A DNA stretch of 64,000 nt from a virus: the IMG/VR virus record IMGVR_UViG_3300010885_025649, positions 62,001 to 126,000 of that record, one strand, 5' to 3'. A model generated the notes under the pieces. That model did no database searches. It was not told where the DNA came from and saw only the letters and a program-made list of their open reading frames with translations. Below are positions 25,657 to 34,197 of the stretch, piece by piece. The stretch's first letter is position 1, and every line of letters begins with the position of its first letter. A program made the position numbers and the translations under genes.

Positions 25657-25730
25657 TCTGACAGGTCGGATTTGAACCGACAACCTTTCCGCCCCAAACG
25701 GAACGCGATACCAAGTTACGCTACTGCCAG
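25657..25730 (-). tRNA. tRNA-Pro (TGG)
   Basis: Acceptor CTGGCAG/CTGTCAG, D arm GCGT...ATCGC, anticodon arm TTCCG-TTTGGGG-CGGAA, T arm GTCGG-TTCAAAT-CCGAC. Discriminator T on the minus strand; no encoded CCA. A complete, canonical cloverleaf. Confidence 0.85.
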
Positions 25731-25777
25731 TAATATCAGTGTAGTTTTACACTGATTTATATATCATACCTTATTAT

Positions 25778-26332
25778 CTAGATCTTGTCTATATGTAGTA
25801 AGCGGAATCCAGCTTCTCTAAACTTAGCTTTAGCATCTGTCATTACAGCTTGGTCTCGTTCTATGCGTCTAATTAACTCATCTATTCCGCTCTGTAAATC
25901 ATCAAAACAAGGGACTTTATTAGCGCAGACAATTTCGACATTTCCTCGCCTCCAGTAAGTTGTGGGACAACAGACAATAAGCTGATTATTAGGTTCATCT
26001 CCATAAATTCCAAGCCGCAAACCCAGCTCTAATAAAGTAATAGGAGATTTTGAGTTAGGGGCAAAGTACATTAATATATATCTACTATTCTCTAATCCAA
26101 AGAGTTCCCAATCTACTTGAGCTTTGAATACAGGATTATTTATAGATTGTTCTACAGTAACATCCCATTTATCTCTCCGCGGATTTAGGATATCAATATC
26201 TAAATGATTCAATTGTTGTGTTACTTCTGCTTGCCAATCAATGGAATTACCTTGATCAATAGTTCCTGCAAGAAATACAGAAGGGCGATGATCAGGTTTC
26301 CACGGAGTGGGTGGTTTAAATATATTAGCCAT
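25778..26332 (-). CDS. Nucleoside 2-deoxyribosyltransferase-like protein
   Basis: A 184-residue protein with start at ATG 26332 (MANIFKPPTPW) behind AGGATAATT. The longer frame would run through the tRNA-Cys gene. Key segments are VFLAGTIDQGNSIDWQAEV (substrate strand-loop), ILNPRRDKWD, and the catalytic-type SPITLLELGLRLG (Glu in an amphipathic helix). This is the pattern of the Nuc_deoxyrib_tr2 family. Members exchange bases on deoxyribosides or cleave nucleotide glycosidic bonds, so it may act in nucleotide scavenging or signal-nucleotide degradation. Confidence 0.75.
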   Translation of the reverse strand: MANIFKPPTPWKPDHRPSVFLAGTIDQGNSIDWQAEVTQQLNHLDIDILNPRRDKWDVTVEQSINNPVFKAQVDWELFGLENSRYILMYFAPNSKSPITLLELGLRLGIYGDEPNNQLIVCCPTTYWRRGNVEIVCANKVPCFDDLQSGIDELIRRIERDQAVMTDAKAKFREAGFRLLHIDKI

Positions 26333-26350
26333 ATTAATTATCCTATAAAG

Positions 26351-26421
26351 AGACCTCGACTGGAATTGAACCAGCCTAAAGAGTTTTGCAGACTCCCGTA
26401 TACCCAACCTACCCCGAGGTC
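26351..26421 (-). tRNA. tRNA-Cys (GCA)
   Basis: Acceptor GACCTCG/CGAGGTC, D stem GTA/TAC, anticodon arm GGAGT-CTGCAAA-ACTCT, T arm GCTGG-TTCAATT-CCAGT. Discriminator T, as expected for tRNA-Cys (U73). No encoded CCA. Confidence 0.8.
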
Positions 26422-26429
26422 AATGTTAT

Positions 26430-26960
26430 TTAAGTATACACCTTAAATACTTCTATATTCTGTGCAAAGTCACCTTTGCCTTTAAATATATCTATATCAG
26501 TATAAGTAACATATAAAAACACCTGTGCAATTTCATGTCCAGTAGGACCTTCAGTATCAAGTAGTGTTAACTCAGGAGCTAATGGACCTGATAAAACCTT
26601 TAGGGAAATATCAAAGCCACCAGTTTGGTCTAGTTCTTTATATTTTGCCTTATGACTAAAAGTAGAAGATAGACCCTCAAACTGAATGACTAAGAAATCC
26701 TGAAAGATTACAGGATAAGCATTATTAAATTCAGTAGTCTTAAGGATATTTCCTACAGTTAATAAACCATTAAAGGTCGGGGAATGAAACCTTTTAGATT
26801 CCTCTAACTCTACATTAAATGTAGACACCTCTTCTATTAAAATACTATGAGAAGAGTTAAGCTTAGGTAAAATACTAGTAAAGATAACTTCACCAGTTTT
26901 ACCTTTAAGAACTTTGGTATCAATCTTGAGCATGTGCCGACGAGTAAATCCCATAAACAT
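26430..26960 (-). CDS. Hypothetical protein (176 residues)
   Basis: Beta-rich, with no signal peptide or enzyme motif. A start at ATG 26960 has AAGGAGTT in front; an internal MLKIDTKVLK start at 26933 is possible. It follows the CCA-adding enzyme gene by one base, so both are co-translated. Function unknown. Confidence 0.65.
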   Translation of the reverse strand: MFMGFTRRHMLKIDTKVLKGKTGEVIFTSILPKLNSSHSILIEEVSTFNVELEESKRFHSPTFNGLLTVGNILKTTEFNNAYPVIFQDFLVIQFEGLSSTFSHKAKYKELDQTGGFDISLKVLSGPLAPELTLLDTEGPTGHEIAQVFLYVTYTDIDIFKGKGDFAQNIEVFKVYT

Positions 26961-26961
26961 G

Positions 26962-28197
26962 TTAAACTCCTTGCTGTTGTTTTAACTGTTGCACTCGGTT
27001 ACATAACCAAGCATAGGCTTCAGCTTGATTAGTAATATAACCTTCAAGTACTAACTCATGTACTTCATCAATTATCTTCTTATAAATAGGCCCAGGAATA
27101 ACACCTCGCACTTGTAAATCCCGGCCTTGAATAAGATAAGGTAATTTATTATCTAGCACACCTGCTTTTTGTGCAAATTGCAAACAAGCATGAAGAGTAA
27201 TACCAGTAATAGCAAAATAGAAATCACATAAGATTCTTATATTAATAGACTTTAATTTGTGAGCTAATTGCCTAACCTTACTAATAGTGTCACAATCTTC
27301 AATAGCTTTATAGTAAAGGTATAATTCCAATGCAGGTTCTTCAATACGCCCGGTATTACAACTAAGAGTATTAAGTCTCCGGCTACCATAATAAGTATGA
27401 ACAACAACTGCAACCATAAATGCATGTTCATGTGCAGTTTTAGAAGCAACTTGTTTAGCCCGCTGTAAAATTATAGCCGGCTCATCTTCATACTTACCCT
27501 CAAACCAATACTTAAACCAGCCTACATCAGATAAGAACTTTAGGCCAAGCTCAGGATGATCACCTTTAACAAGCAACTTCTGGAACTCACCGCCAATTCT
27601 CTCCATAGAAAGGTCATTAGGGTTTAAGGATTTACACATCTCGATAGTAGCTGGATCTACAATCTGCAGATTAAAGCGAGAGATAAATTGCGCTCCGCGC
27701 AGAACCCGCAAGGGATCTTCTGCAAAAGCCGGTCCTACATGGCGTAGAATACCAGCTCGTAAATCTGCTCTACCATTATAAGGATCTAGGAATTCCCCAG
27801 TCACAAGATTAAGACCAATGGCATTAATAGTAAAGTCTCTTCTGGATGCACCTTCAGCAAAGGTCATGTTAGAATCGCCTTGAATAACAAAGCTGCGATG
27901 TTTATCACCAACTTTAGATTCACGACGAGGGAGAGAAACCTCAAGATCATTAACACTATATACTTGGAACTGTGCCCCTAATAGTTTAGGCTCCGAAGCT
28001 TTTACAGTCTCAGCATACCGATATAGTATATGATGTAGCTTCTCCGCTTCAATTCCATATACTTCAATATCTAAATCTTTAGGAGTAATACCCAAAAGCA
28101 TATCTCTAACAAAGCCACCAACTGCATAGACTTTAGCAGTGGGAACAAAGTTAATGACAAACTGAGCAAAGTTGTGGCCTTTCTGTATTAGTTCCAT
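26962..28197 (-). CDS. cca: CCA-adding tRNA nucleotidyltransferase
   Basis: A 411-residue class II nucleotidyltransferase. The active-site core is VGGFVRDMLLG (residues 26-36) with the metal pair DLDIE at 41-45, then RRDFTINAIGLNL (base-recognition), DPYNGRADLRAGILRHV, EDPLRVLRGAQFISRF, and the ERIGGEFQKLL neck motif. The C-terminal helical body is complete. It builds CCA on tRNA 3' ends; none of the tRNA genes here encodes CCA, so this enzyme or the host's must finish them. It also repairs 3' ends after nuclease damage. Confidence 0.93.
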   Translation of the reverse strand: MELIQKGHNFAQFVINFVPTAKVYAVGGFVRDMLLGITPKDLDIEVYGIEAEKLHHILYRYAETVKASEPKLLGAQFQVYSVNDLEVSLPRRESKVGDKHRSFVIQGDSNMTFAEGASRRDFTINAIGLNLVTGEFLDPYNGRADLRAGILRHVGPAFAEDPLRVLRGAQFISRFNLQIVDPATIEMCKSLNPNDLSMERIGGEFQKLLVKGDHPELGLKFLSDVGWFKYWFEGKYEDEPAIILQRAKQVASKTAHEHAFMVAVVVHTYYGSRRLNTLSCNTGRIEEPALELYLYYKAIEDCDTISKVRQLAHKLKSINIRILCDFYFAITGITLHACLQFAQKAGVLDNKLPYLIQGRDLQVRGVIPGPIYKKIIDEVHELVLEGYITNQAEAYAWLCNRVQQLKQQQGV

Positions 28198-28215
28198 GAG
28201 GTTTCTCCAGGTGAA

Positions 28216-28656
28216 TCAAGCTGTGAGTAATTCCTTAGCCACTTTAGAAGCTACTTTCCCATCATACTTACCATTAAAATTAGCTTTAAGATAATTCATA
28301 AGATCGCCTATTTTAGCCTGAGAATCAAACTTAAGTAATGATTCTAATTCACTCTTAATTTGTTCTTCAGTTAATTGCTGAGGTAAGTATTCAGTAAGAA
28401 TATTAATCTCATCAGTCTGTTGATTAGCCACCATAATATGCGCGCCATCACCAAACTGTAATCTCAAACTCTCATTAGCATTACTAATAAACTTCTTAAT
28501 AACTTGAATAACTTCTTCGTCTGTAGGAAGTCTATTACCTTTATTCTTCCCTACCATAGTAGCTTCTGCCACTAAAGTAGTTAGTAGATTATATTTTAAT
28601 TCAGTTCCTTCTTTGCGAGCTATTAATTTATCTTTCTTTAAAGTATCAAGTAACAT
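28216..28656 (-). CDS. YqeY/GatB C-terminal-like protein
   Basis: A 146-residue all-helical protein with the YqeY layout: N-terminal LLDTLKKDKLIARKEGTELK, a central helix pair with DEEVIQVIKKFI, ILTEYLPQQLTEEQI, then IGDLMNYLKANFNGKYDGK and VASKVAKELL. YqeY resembles the tRNA-binding tail of the GatB amidotransferase subunit. Its position next to the CCA enzyme and tRNA genes fits a tRNA-related role. It ends in TGA. Confidence 0.85.
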   Translation of the reverse strand: MLLDTLKKDKLIARKEGTELKYNLLTTLVAEATMVGKNKGNRLPTDEEVIQVIKKFISNANESLRLQFGDGAHIMVANQQTDEINILTEYLPQQLTEEQIKSELESLLKFDSQAKIGDLMNYLKANFNGKYDGKVASKVAKELLTA

Positions 28657-28657
28657 T

Positions 28658-29527
28658 TTAGTAATTCCAGTTAAGTTTATAATCTTCTAATGTGCTATCC
28701 ATTGCCGCAGCTCTAGCCTGTATAATATCACACATAGTTTCCATTAGAGTAAAGTGCCAAGCATAACCATAAAACTGACCACCTTTAGCACCACCAGGAT
28801 ACCAACTTCTACGCAGCATACTAATGGCATCTTCTATAGCAGATAATTCACATAGACTCTTAACAAAGCTCATTAATTTAGGATCGCCTAATGGCAGTTT
28901 GTCTACAAGAATTAATTGGTTAAGGATAGTCACATAGCATCTAATATCTCTAGACTCAGAGATTCCTCCGCGTAGTCCAAGACACCTGGAGAATGATAAT
29001 TGAAATATGTCTGCGAAATAAAACTCCCCGATAGCTTTATAACGTTCAATAGGTTCATGTGTAGTTACATGCTTGTAATACTCTGAGAAATCCTCTAAAT
29101 ATCTATTTACAGAAATCTCTGCCAATTTATCCCAAGCATATTTATGGCACATCCATAAACCTAAGCCATCTGTGTATTTATTATCTTCTTTAACCGGCTC
29201 CTCAGGCCAATAGGAGTAATCTTCAGAATAATAATACTCATCACGTTCTACAACTTCGCAAATAAACTTCTCAGCATCTTCAACCTTAAATCTAGTTTCT
29301 ATTTCTTTAGTAATAATATCTTTAGTAATCTCTTCAATCGCACCATAATCATTATAAAATCCAGTAAAGCCTAGAGTAACTGGCCATGCAGCTTCATTAG
29401 GATAACAAGCACCGCTCATATTCTCAACTTTAGCTTTATAAGGAACTCTAATTAGAAGTCCTATTACTGGATCTCCACAGTGAATTGGTAAATTAGTTAA
29501 TGCACAAGTAGCATTCCAATATCCCAT
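28658..29527 (-). CDS. Hypothetical protein (289 residues)
   Basis: Begins MGYWNATCALTNLPIHCGDPVIG, a start pattern seen in uncharacterised phage and bacterial proteins. Two Cys near the N-terminus and a His could form part of a metal site. The rest is mixed, with many aromatic residues. It lies 1 base from the YqeY-like gene. Function unknown. Confidence 0.65.
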   Translation of the reverse strand: MGYWNATCALTNLPIHCGDPVIGLLIRVPYKAKVENMSGACYPNEAAWPVTLGFTGFYNDYGAIEEITKDIITKEIETRFKVEDAEKFICEVVERDEYYYSEDYSYWPEEPVKEDNKYTDGLGLWMCHKYAWDKLAEISVNRYLEDFSEYYKHVTTHEPIERYKAIGEFYFADIFQLSFSRCLGLRGGISESRDIRCYVTILNQLILVDKLPLGDPKLMSFVKSLCELSAIEDAISMLRRSWYPGGAKGGQFYGYAWHFTLMETMCDIIQARAAAMDSTLEDYKLNWNY

Positions 29528-29571
29528 TATTATATGTCCTTTTATATTATATTATTTTATATTTAATTAAA

Positions 29572-29643
29572 AGCGAACGAGGAGTGTCGATCTCCCTACC
29601 CGATGCTTGGAAGGCATCCGCTCTGCCGTTGAGCTACGTTCGC
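29572..29643 (-). tRNA. tRNA-Gly (TCC)
   Basis: Acceptor GCGAACG/CGTTCGC, D arm GCTC/GAGC, anticodon arm GATGC-CTTCCAA-GCATC, T arm GGGAG-ATCGACA-CTCCT (T loop begins AT instead of TT). No encoded CCA. Confidence 0.8.
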
Positions 29644-29656
29644 GTTCGGATATCAG

Positions 29657-29988
29657 TTATACTAACCATTCTAACATATTAGTAGCCACCTGTACAGAGT
29701 CTTCTAGTTTAAACTCTGCACAAGTAGTTTGATCAGAATCTTCTTCCCCAAATAAATAAACTAATTCACCTGAATTACAGAATTCTATATAAGCATATTT
29801 GTTATTATCTTTACCTTTAAATGTAAGCATAATGCCGCCTTCAACAGAATTATCTACGGTATATACCACCACTCAGTATCAATAGATGGATTATTAACTA
29901 GAATGTAACTAGTATCGCCCCGAGTAATCCCATATACAAAATAAATGAATTGCGCTTTATTATCCAGAGCAATTTGATTAGGTTCCAT
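29657..29988 (-). pseudogene. Small gene split by a frameshift (about 109 residues)
   Basis: ATG 29988 opens MEPNQIALDNKAQFIYFVYG...DTEWWY and stops at 29854 after a TATATA step. The same protein continues in another frame as YTVDNSVEGGIMLTFKGKDN... to 29657. Removing one TA from the TATATA run (about 29860) makes one open frame with no seam. The second half alone could start at GTG 29872. It is a dinucleotide-repeat indel, two overlapping genes, or an assembly error. Confidence 0.5.
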
Positions 29989-30194
29989 TACAGTCCCAAC
30001 TCTTGTTCTAGTCTAAAGGCCACCGCTTCTTCTTCTGTGGGTGCCGCTATAGGATAATGAAGTTCTTCATATTCCTCAATAGCATTAACAAGTATTGTCA
30101 ATTCGCGGCCTTCCTCTGAATCTACAGGAGCTAAGAAGATTTCTTCTACTCTCCTTAAAGCTTCTTCATACATTTCTTCTGATGTAATTTCCAT
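29988..30194 (-). CDS. Hypothetical acidic helical protein (68 residues)
   Basis: Glu-rich (MEITSEEMYEEALRRVEEIF...), all helix by composition. Its stop overlaps the next ATG (TAATG) and its ATG overlaps the previous stop. Acidic DNA-mimic-type proteins are common in phages, but nothing specific supports that here. Confidence 0.6.
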   Translation of the reverse strand: MEITSEEMYEEALRRVEEIFLAPVDSEEGRELTILVNAIEEYEELHYPIAAPTEEEAVAFRLEQELGL

Positions 30195-30317
30195 TAGATA
30201 TCCTTTACAGTAATAAACTTAGCGAACTCCTTTTGAATTTCTTTTACTTCTTGCTTCTGCTCTAATACAGCTTGCTCACGTTTTCTAGCAAAGCTTTCAA
30301 TAGCTAATTCTATTCAT
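30194..30317 (-). pseudogene. Small coiled-coil gene with start-proximal frameshift (about 40 residues)
   Basis: A coherent frame reads ELAIESFARKREQAVLEQKQ...FITVKDI and ends TAATG with the next gene, but has no start codon. The ATG at 30317, well spaced from GAGG, is one base out of frame; dropping one A after ATGAAT restores MNELAIES. An ATA start is an alternative. Confidence 0.45.
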
Positions 30318-30325
30318 TTGATTCC

Positions 30326-31027
30326 TCAAGTTAATAATGCTTCTAGCAATTCCGGATCAATAGGTAATCTTCTAAGATTAGGAACTAGTAATTCATTCAT
30401 CCAATGTGCATGAGTGGTAACATGATTAGCGCGGACATATTTACCCACACTAGTACTAAACTCATCCATAAAGAAAGCTTCTCTTAATCTAACTACATAA
30501 CCTTCACATAAATCTCCATTAACTATATGTAGCGGCTGGAAAGAATTATCCCATATACCTTCATAAAGAACAGGTACAGTAGGCAATCCAAAGTAATTAC
30601 ACCAAGTAACTACATCATCCCAACTTAAACATTCATCATCTTCCCAAATATTAAATACTTGGAAATACGCTATTAAGTTCTTGTAATAAATACTATGTTT
30701 AGCATATAGATTCTCCCCACAAATCCGCATATTTGTGGGGATATCAAAGGAGAATAAACTATGTAATCTACTTACAAAGGTTCTACTTTTATGATAGGGA
30801 GAATCTATAGATCTAGCATGTAAACCATTAGTATACATAGTAGTATTCTCCCCATCCATCTTCGCAGTAATAACTACTTCTTTACCTTCAAAGGGATTAA
30901 AGGTTAATCTTTTATCATCTGAAGTAGCCCCTGGAGAATCGGGTAAATGTAATGTACGAGGATATTTAGTGGCCATATTTACTTTAGCTCTGATAAGTTT
31001 ACTTATATAATCTAGTAAGTTAAACAT
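30326..31027 (-). CDS. RNA ligase (ATP-dependent, nucleotidyltransferase fold)
   Basis: Up to 233 residues; MATKYP at 30976 is an alternative start, and neither has a clear ribosome site. Covalent nucleotidyltransferase motifs are motif I AKMDGENTTMY (Lys56 from the first start), motif III-like MRICGENLYAKHSIYY and motif IV EGYVVRL. Size fits compact Rnl-type phage RNA ligases that seal broken tRNA after end-healing by polynucleotide kinase/phosphatase. A TATAAT sits just upstream of 31027. It ends in TGA. Confidence 0.85.
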   Translation of the reverse strand: MFNLLDYISKLIRAKVNMATKYPRTLHLPDSPGATSDDKRLTFNPFEGKEVVITAKMDGENTTMYTNGLHARSIDSPYHKSRTFVSRLHSLFSFDIPTNMRICGENLYAKHSIYYKNLIAYFQVFNIWEDDECLSWDDVVTWCNYFGLPTVPVLYEGIWDNSFQPLHIVNGDLCEGYVVRLREAFFMDEFSTSVGKYVRANHVTTHAHWMNELLVPNLRRLPIDPELLEALLT

Positions 31028-31055
31028 AAGAATTATACGAGGCTTTTGTCAAGTG

Positions 31056-31298
31056 TTATACCTTTAAGAGGTTAGCGGTGGTTGTAAGCGAGGGATGCCA
31101 AAGATGTACGGTTACCAATTCCTTTATCCCCTCCAACTCGTCCTGCGTCGGGGGCGGTCCCGGCTTCTCTAGCCGCCGATGCAACATCCCGATCAAAGAC
31201 AGCTTCATGGGACGAGGCAACTGCTGGATCTCTTCCGGTGAAAAGACTTTCAGTGCCGCTTTCGAGATATCGCTTGAGGATACTTGTTCTTTCTGCAT
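31056..31298 (-). CDS. Hypothetical protein (80 residues), GC-richer than neighbours
   Basis: Start at ATG 31298 (MQKEQVSSSDISKAAL) behind AAGGAGT; a longer frame to 31367 is unlikely. It has EEIQQLPRPMKLSLIGMLHR and a Pro-rich loop. Codons are more G/C-rich than in surrounding genes (for example CTGCTGGATCTC-like runs), suggesting more recent transfer. Function unknown. Confidence 0.6.
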   Translation of the reverse strand: MQKEQVSSSDISKAALKVFSPEEIQQLPRPMKLSLIGMLHRRLEKPGPPPTQDELEGIKELVTVHLWHPSLTTTANLLKV

Positions 31299-31370
31299 GT
31301 TAGACTCCTTGAGTAAATGAGGAAGCCCCCTATAGAAACTATAGAAGGCAGCAGTACTGAGATTCAAAGG

Positions 31371-31443
31371 TGCCTGAAGTAGGAGTTGAACCTACGAATG
31401 ACTTGGGTATGAACCAAGCGCTTTACCCTTGGCTCTTTGGGTC
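31371..31443 (-). tRNA. tRNA-Met/Ile (CAT), 5' end altered next to a TnpB element
   Basis: Anticodon arm CTTGG-TTCATAC-CCAAG, T arm GTAGG-TTCAACT-CCTAC, 3' acceptor TTCAGGC plus A. The 5' strand GACCCAA pairs only in part. The left end of the TnpB element begins here, so insertion probably replaced the tRNA 5' end. Methionine versus lysidine-modified Ile cannot be told from sequence. Confidence 0.6.
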
Positions 31444-32740
31444 TAAAGCCCCGTCCCTTTAGGGCGGCTTTTTATCCTCGTTCGTGCTATCATAAGAACA
31501 GGAGGAAACAATGATTGTCTTTGAGTTCAAAACCTACGGCAAAGCAAGCCAATTCACTGCGATTGATGAGGCTATCCGAACGATGCAATTCATTCGGAAC
31601 AAGTCTATTCGTTTGTGGATGGACGGCCAAGCTAAATCTTGGGTAGAACTCTCCCGTCATTGTGCCCTGCTTGCTAAAGAGTTTGAGTTTGCCAACAAGC
31701 TCAACTCTATGGCTAGACAAGCTGCTGCCGAACGCGCATGGGCTAGTATCTCCCGATTCTACGACAACTGTAAAAGCAAAGTACCCGGTAAGAAAGGGTA
31801 CCCTACTTTTCAGAAAGACTGTAGAAGTGTTGAGTACAAAACCTCTGGTTGGAAGCTATCAGAAGACCGGAAAAGAATAACCTTCACCGACAAGATTGGC
31901 ATTGGTTGTTTGAAGTTAAAAGGCACCCGTGACTTAAACTTCTACGCCCCAGAGCAAATCAAAAGGGTGCGGTTAGTCAAACGTGCGGACGGATACTACG
32001 CGCAGTTCTGTGTCTCAGTAGATAGGTCTGAAGAACTAGAGCCAACAGGAAGTGCAGTTGGTTTGGATGTAGGGCTTAAAGAGTTCTACACCGACTCCAA
32101 TAACCAAACTGTTGATAACCCTCGCTTTCTAAGGACTGGTGAGAAAGCTATAAAGCAGACTCAGCGCAGAGTATCTAAGAAAGTAAAAGGCTCAAATAAT
32201 CGACACAAGGCCAAGAAGACACTAGGCAAACGCCACCTTAAGGTAAGTAGGCAACGCAGGGACTTTGCAATCAAGACTGCAAGGTGCGTAATCAGGTCAA
32301 ACGACCTAGTAGCTTATGAAGACTTAAGGATTAAGAACATGGTGAAGAACCATTGTTTGGCTAAGTCAATAAACGATGCCTCTTGGTACATGTTCCGTCA
32401 GTGGTTGGAGTACTTCGGCAAGATATTTGGCAAGGTAACAATAGCAGTACCAGCAGCCAGAACAAGTCAAGAATGCTCAAACTGTGGGGCTATTGTTGTC
32501 AAGTCATTATCCACTAGGACTCACGCTTGTAAGTGCGGGTGCGTGTTGGATAGAGACCACAACGCAGCGATTAACATTTTGATGAGAGGATTGGGTACCG
32601 CAGGGCATGTGGGAACCTTTGCGCTAGACGCAAGAATCGCTTGGGGAGACACGACCTCTACTCTGGTTGGAGCAATCCTGCCCGTGCAAGCCGTCTCGTA
32701 GAACCAAGAATCCCCGCACCTTTAGGTCGGGGAGTGTCAA
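31444..32740 (+). mobile_element. IS200/IS605-group element carrying only tnpB
   Basis: The left end has hairpin CCG(T)CCC-TTTA-GGGCGG. The right end has TCCCCG..ACC-TTTA-GGT..CGGGGA followed by AGTGTCAA at 32733-32740, the usual right-end form in cyanobacteria. No TnpA transposase is encoded. Both boundaries fall on tRNA genes: the CAT tRNA on the left and the 32741-32806 tRNA on the right. Confidence 0.8.
31511..32701 (+). CDS. tnpB: TnpB RNA-guided nuclease
   Basis: A 396-residue protein with AGGAGG before ATG. The RuvC-like sites are Asp in VGLDVGLKEF, Glu in VAYEDLRIKN and Asp in VLDRDHNAAINI. A zinc ribbon CSNCG...CKCGC lies between the last two. The C-terminus GLGTAGHVGT...TSTLVGA is of the cyanobacterial type. 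TnpB cuts DNA matching the guide part of its omega RNA, whose scaffold spans the 3' end of this gene and the right end. All catalytic residues are present. Confidence 0.92.
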   Translation: MIVFEFKTYGKASQFTAIDEAIRTMQFIRNKSIRLWMDGQAKSWVELSRHCALLAKEFEFANKLNSMARQAAAERAWASISRFYDNCKSKVPGKKGYPTFQKDCRSVEYKTSGWKLSEDRKRITFTDKIGIGCLKLKGTRDLNFYAPEQIKRVRLVKRADGYYAQFCVSVDRSEELEPTGSAVGLDVGLKEFYTDSNNQTVDNPRFLRTGEKAIKQTQRRVSKKVKGSNNRHKAKKTLGKRHLKVSRQRRDFAIKTARCVIRSNDLVAYEDLRIKNMVKNHCLAKSINDASWYMFRQWLEYFGKIFGKVTIAVPAARTSQECSNCGAIVVKSLSTRTHACKCGCVLDRDHNAAINILMRGLGTAGHVGTFALDARIAWGDTTSTLVGAILPVQAVS

Positions 32741-32806
32741 CAGAAGCCGGAATCGAACCTACACCTCCTCAAACCATTGAGGATTCTTCCATTAAACTAT
32801 TCTGGG
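32741..32806 (-). tRNA. tRNA-like gene with 8-base anticodon loop, 3' end cut by TnpB element
   Basis: 5' strand CCCAGAA, T-A at 8-9, D arm GTTT...GAAT, anticodon stem TCCTC/GAGGA around the 8-base loop AATGGTTT, T loop TTCGATT and 3' strand TTCTG. The last acceptor bases are replaced by the element border (TTGACACTCC). Anticodon could be TGG or GGT. Probably inactivated by the insertion. Confidence 0.45.
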
Positions 32807-32813
32807 GATGTAA

Positions 32814-33779
32814 CTAAACTAGCCTAATAATATCTTTAGATCTATTAAGAAAGTGATCTGCAAATAAACGATTAACTAATATAATATCAGGAGTAATAAT
32901 ATCAAAACTAGGACCGGGTGCATCTTCTTCAAGCCCGCTATCAAATTTACCAAATACAAACATATCTGGAGTAATAATAAGTTCCTTTCTCTTATAAAAT
33001 AAGAGAGAATATGCGGTTCGGGCTGAGCAACCAAACACATCCGCCACATAATTATAATAATCTACTAAAGATAATTCATAACCTTCAGGAGTTTTCCTAA
33101 CTATTTTAACTTCCGGAATACCCATAACCTTTAATTCAATAGTATCATCTCGAAGTAATACAACTGTACCTACAAAGTCAACACAATTATAATAAAGATG
33201 ATGCCCAAGTGCGGGTAAGAATAATTTAGCTAATATAACTTTAGTAAATTTATGCGAGGGTTTAAAGATACCCACACAAGTAAGATTAGATGCAATAACA
33301 GAACTATTATCAAAGCATTCAGAAAAGAGATAGTTTAATTCTTCACTTTTTAAAGCCAGATTAAATAACTTTATATTAGGAAATGTAATACTTAATTGAT
33401 TATCAAATAAGTTAACCTTAACGACATCTCCTTCAGGTAACTTAGTAGGATCTACTGGTAAGTTATGCGCAAAGGCTAATCGATATGCTTCAAATAGCGG
33501 GTGCTCTACCTGAAATAGTTCTAAGGGAATAGGGATTTGTGCAACACCCTTAACCATAACATAGACGTTATACTGACTATTAACTTGAAGATATATAAGA
33601 TCAGTTATCCCCGGTGCATTTTCTACATTACTGCTAATCTGTTCACCTAAATATTCCATGAATACATTATATTTAGCTTTAAATTTATAGAGAATAACAT
33701 CAACATCTTTAGTAGCCAACCACGCTTTAAACAAATCAACTTGTAACAATTCAACAATTTGCTCAATTAAGTCTTTCAT
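32814..33779 (-). CDS. Hypothetical protein (321 residues)
   Basis: Start at ATG 33779 (MKDLIEQIVELL) behind AGGAAT; a longer frame overlapping the next gene is unlikely. The N-terminus LLQVDLFKAWLATK is closely similar to LQLELIKSWLATK in the upstream 110-residue gene, so the two are paralogues or share a domain. A beta-rich middle and helical C-terminus follow; no catalytic motif was recognised. Confidence 0.65.
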   Translation of the reverse strand: MKDLIEQIVELLQVDLFKAWLATKDVDVILYKFKAKYNVFMEYLGEQISSNVENAPGITDLIYLQVNSQYNVYVMVKGVAQIPIPLELFQVEHPLFEAYRLAFAHNLPVDPTKLPEGDVVKVNLFDNQLSITFPNIKLFNLALKSEELNYLFSECFDNSSVIASNLTCVGIFKPSHKFTKVILAKLFLPALGHHLYYNCVDFVGTVVLLRDDTIELKVMGIPEVKIVRKTPEGYELSLVDYYNYVADVFGCSARTAYSLLFYKRKELIITPDMFVFGKFDSGLEEDAPGPSFDIITPDIILVNRLFADHFLNRSKDIIRLV

Positions 33780-33787
33780 GGATTCCT

Positions 33788-34120
33788 TCAGGAGTTTGTG
33801 GTTTGTATTAACTGGATATACTTTAGAAGTAATCCCGCAGTAACATCTTCCCAACCTTTACTAATCATTAGATTGAGTTCAATCAAATCTTTATCTAATT
33901 CTGGATCAAAGTTTTCCACAATAAAAGTATTTTTATCGTATGCCCAAACTGCATACCAATTTATATTTACAGTAAGAGTTCCAAGTTCTCTAACTTCTCT
34001 AAGATAAGTTACTAAAGGATTATCTTCGCCCACAAAGGGTCTACCTAACTTAAACTTAGGAGGTTTAGTAGCTAACCAAGATTTAATAAGTTCTAACTGC
34101 AGAGCAGGTTTGAATGACAT
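33788..34120 (-). CDS. Hypothetical protein (110 residues), paralogue of the next gene's N-terminus
   Basis: Begins MSFKPALQLELIKSWLATK, matching the start of the 321-residue gene downstream, with similar NPLVTYL / NVFMEYL spacing afterwards. It lies 8 bases from that gene. The shared module (helix, WLATK, beta strands) may be a dimer or virion interaction domain. Function unknown. Confidence 0.6.
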   Translation of the reverse strand: MSFKPALQLELIKSWLATKPPKFKLGRPFVGEDNPLVTYLREVRELGTLTVNINWYAVWAYDKNTFIVENFDPELDKDLIELNLMISKGWEDVTAGLLLKYIQLIQTTNS

Positions 34121-34197
34121 GAAATGGTCTCCTAAGAATGTTTAGAAAGCATTGTAATAGTTGATTCTAAATACTTTATAGAGCTATAAGGATAAAC

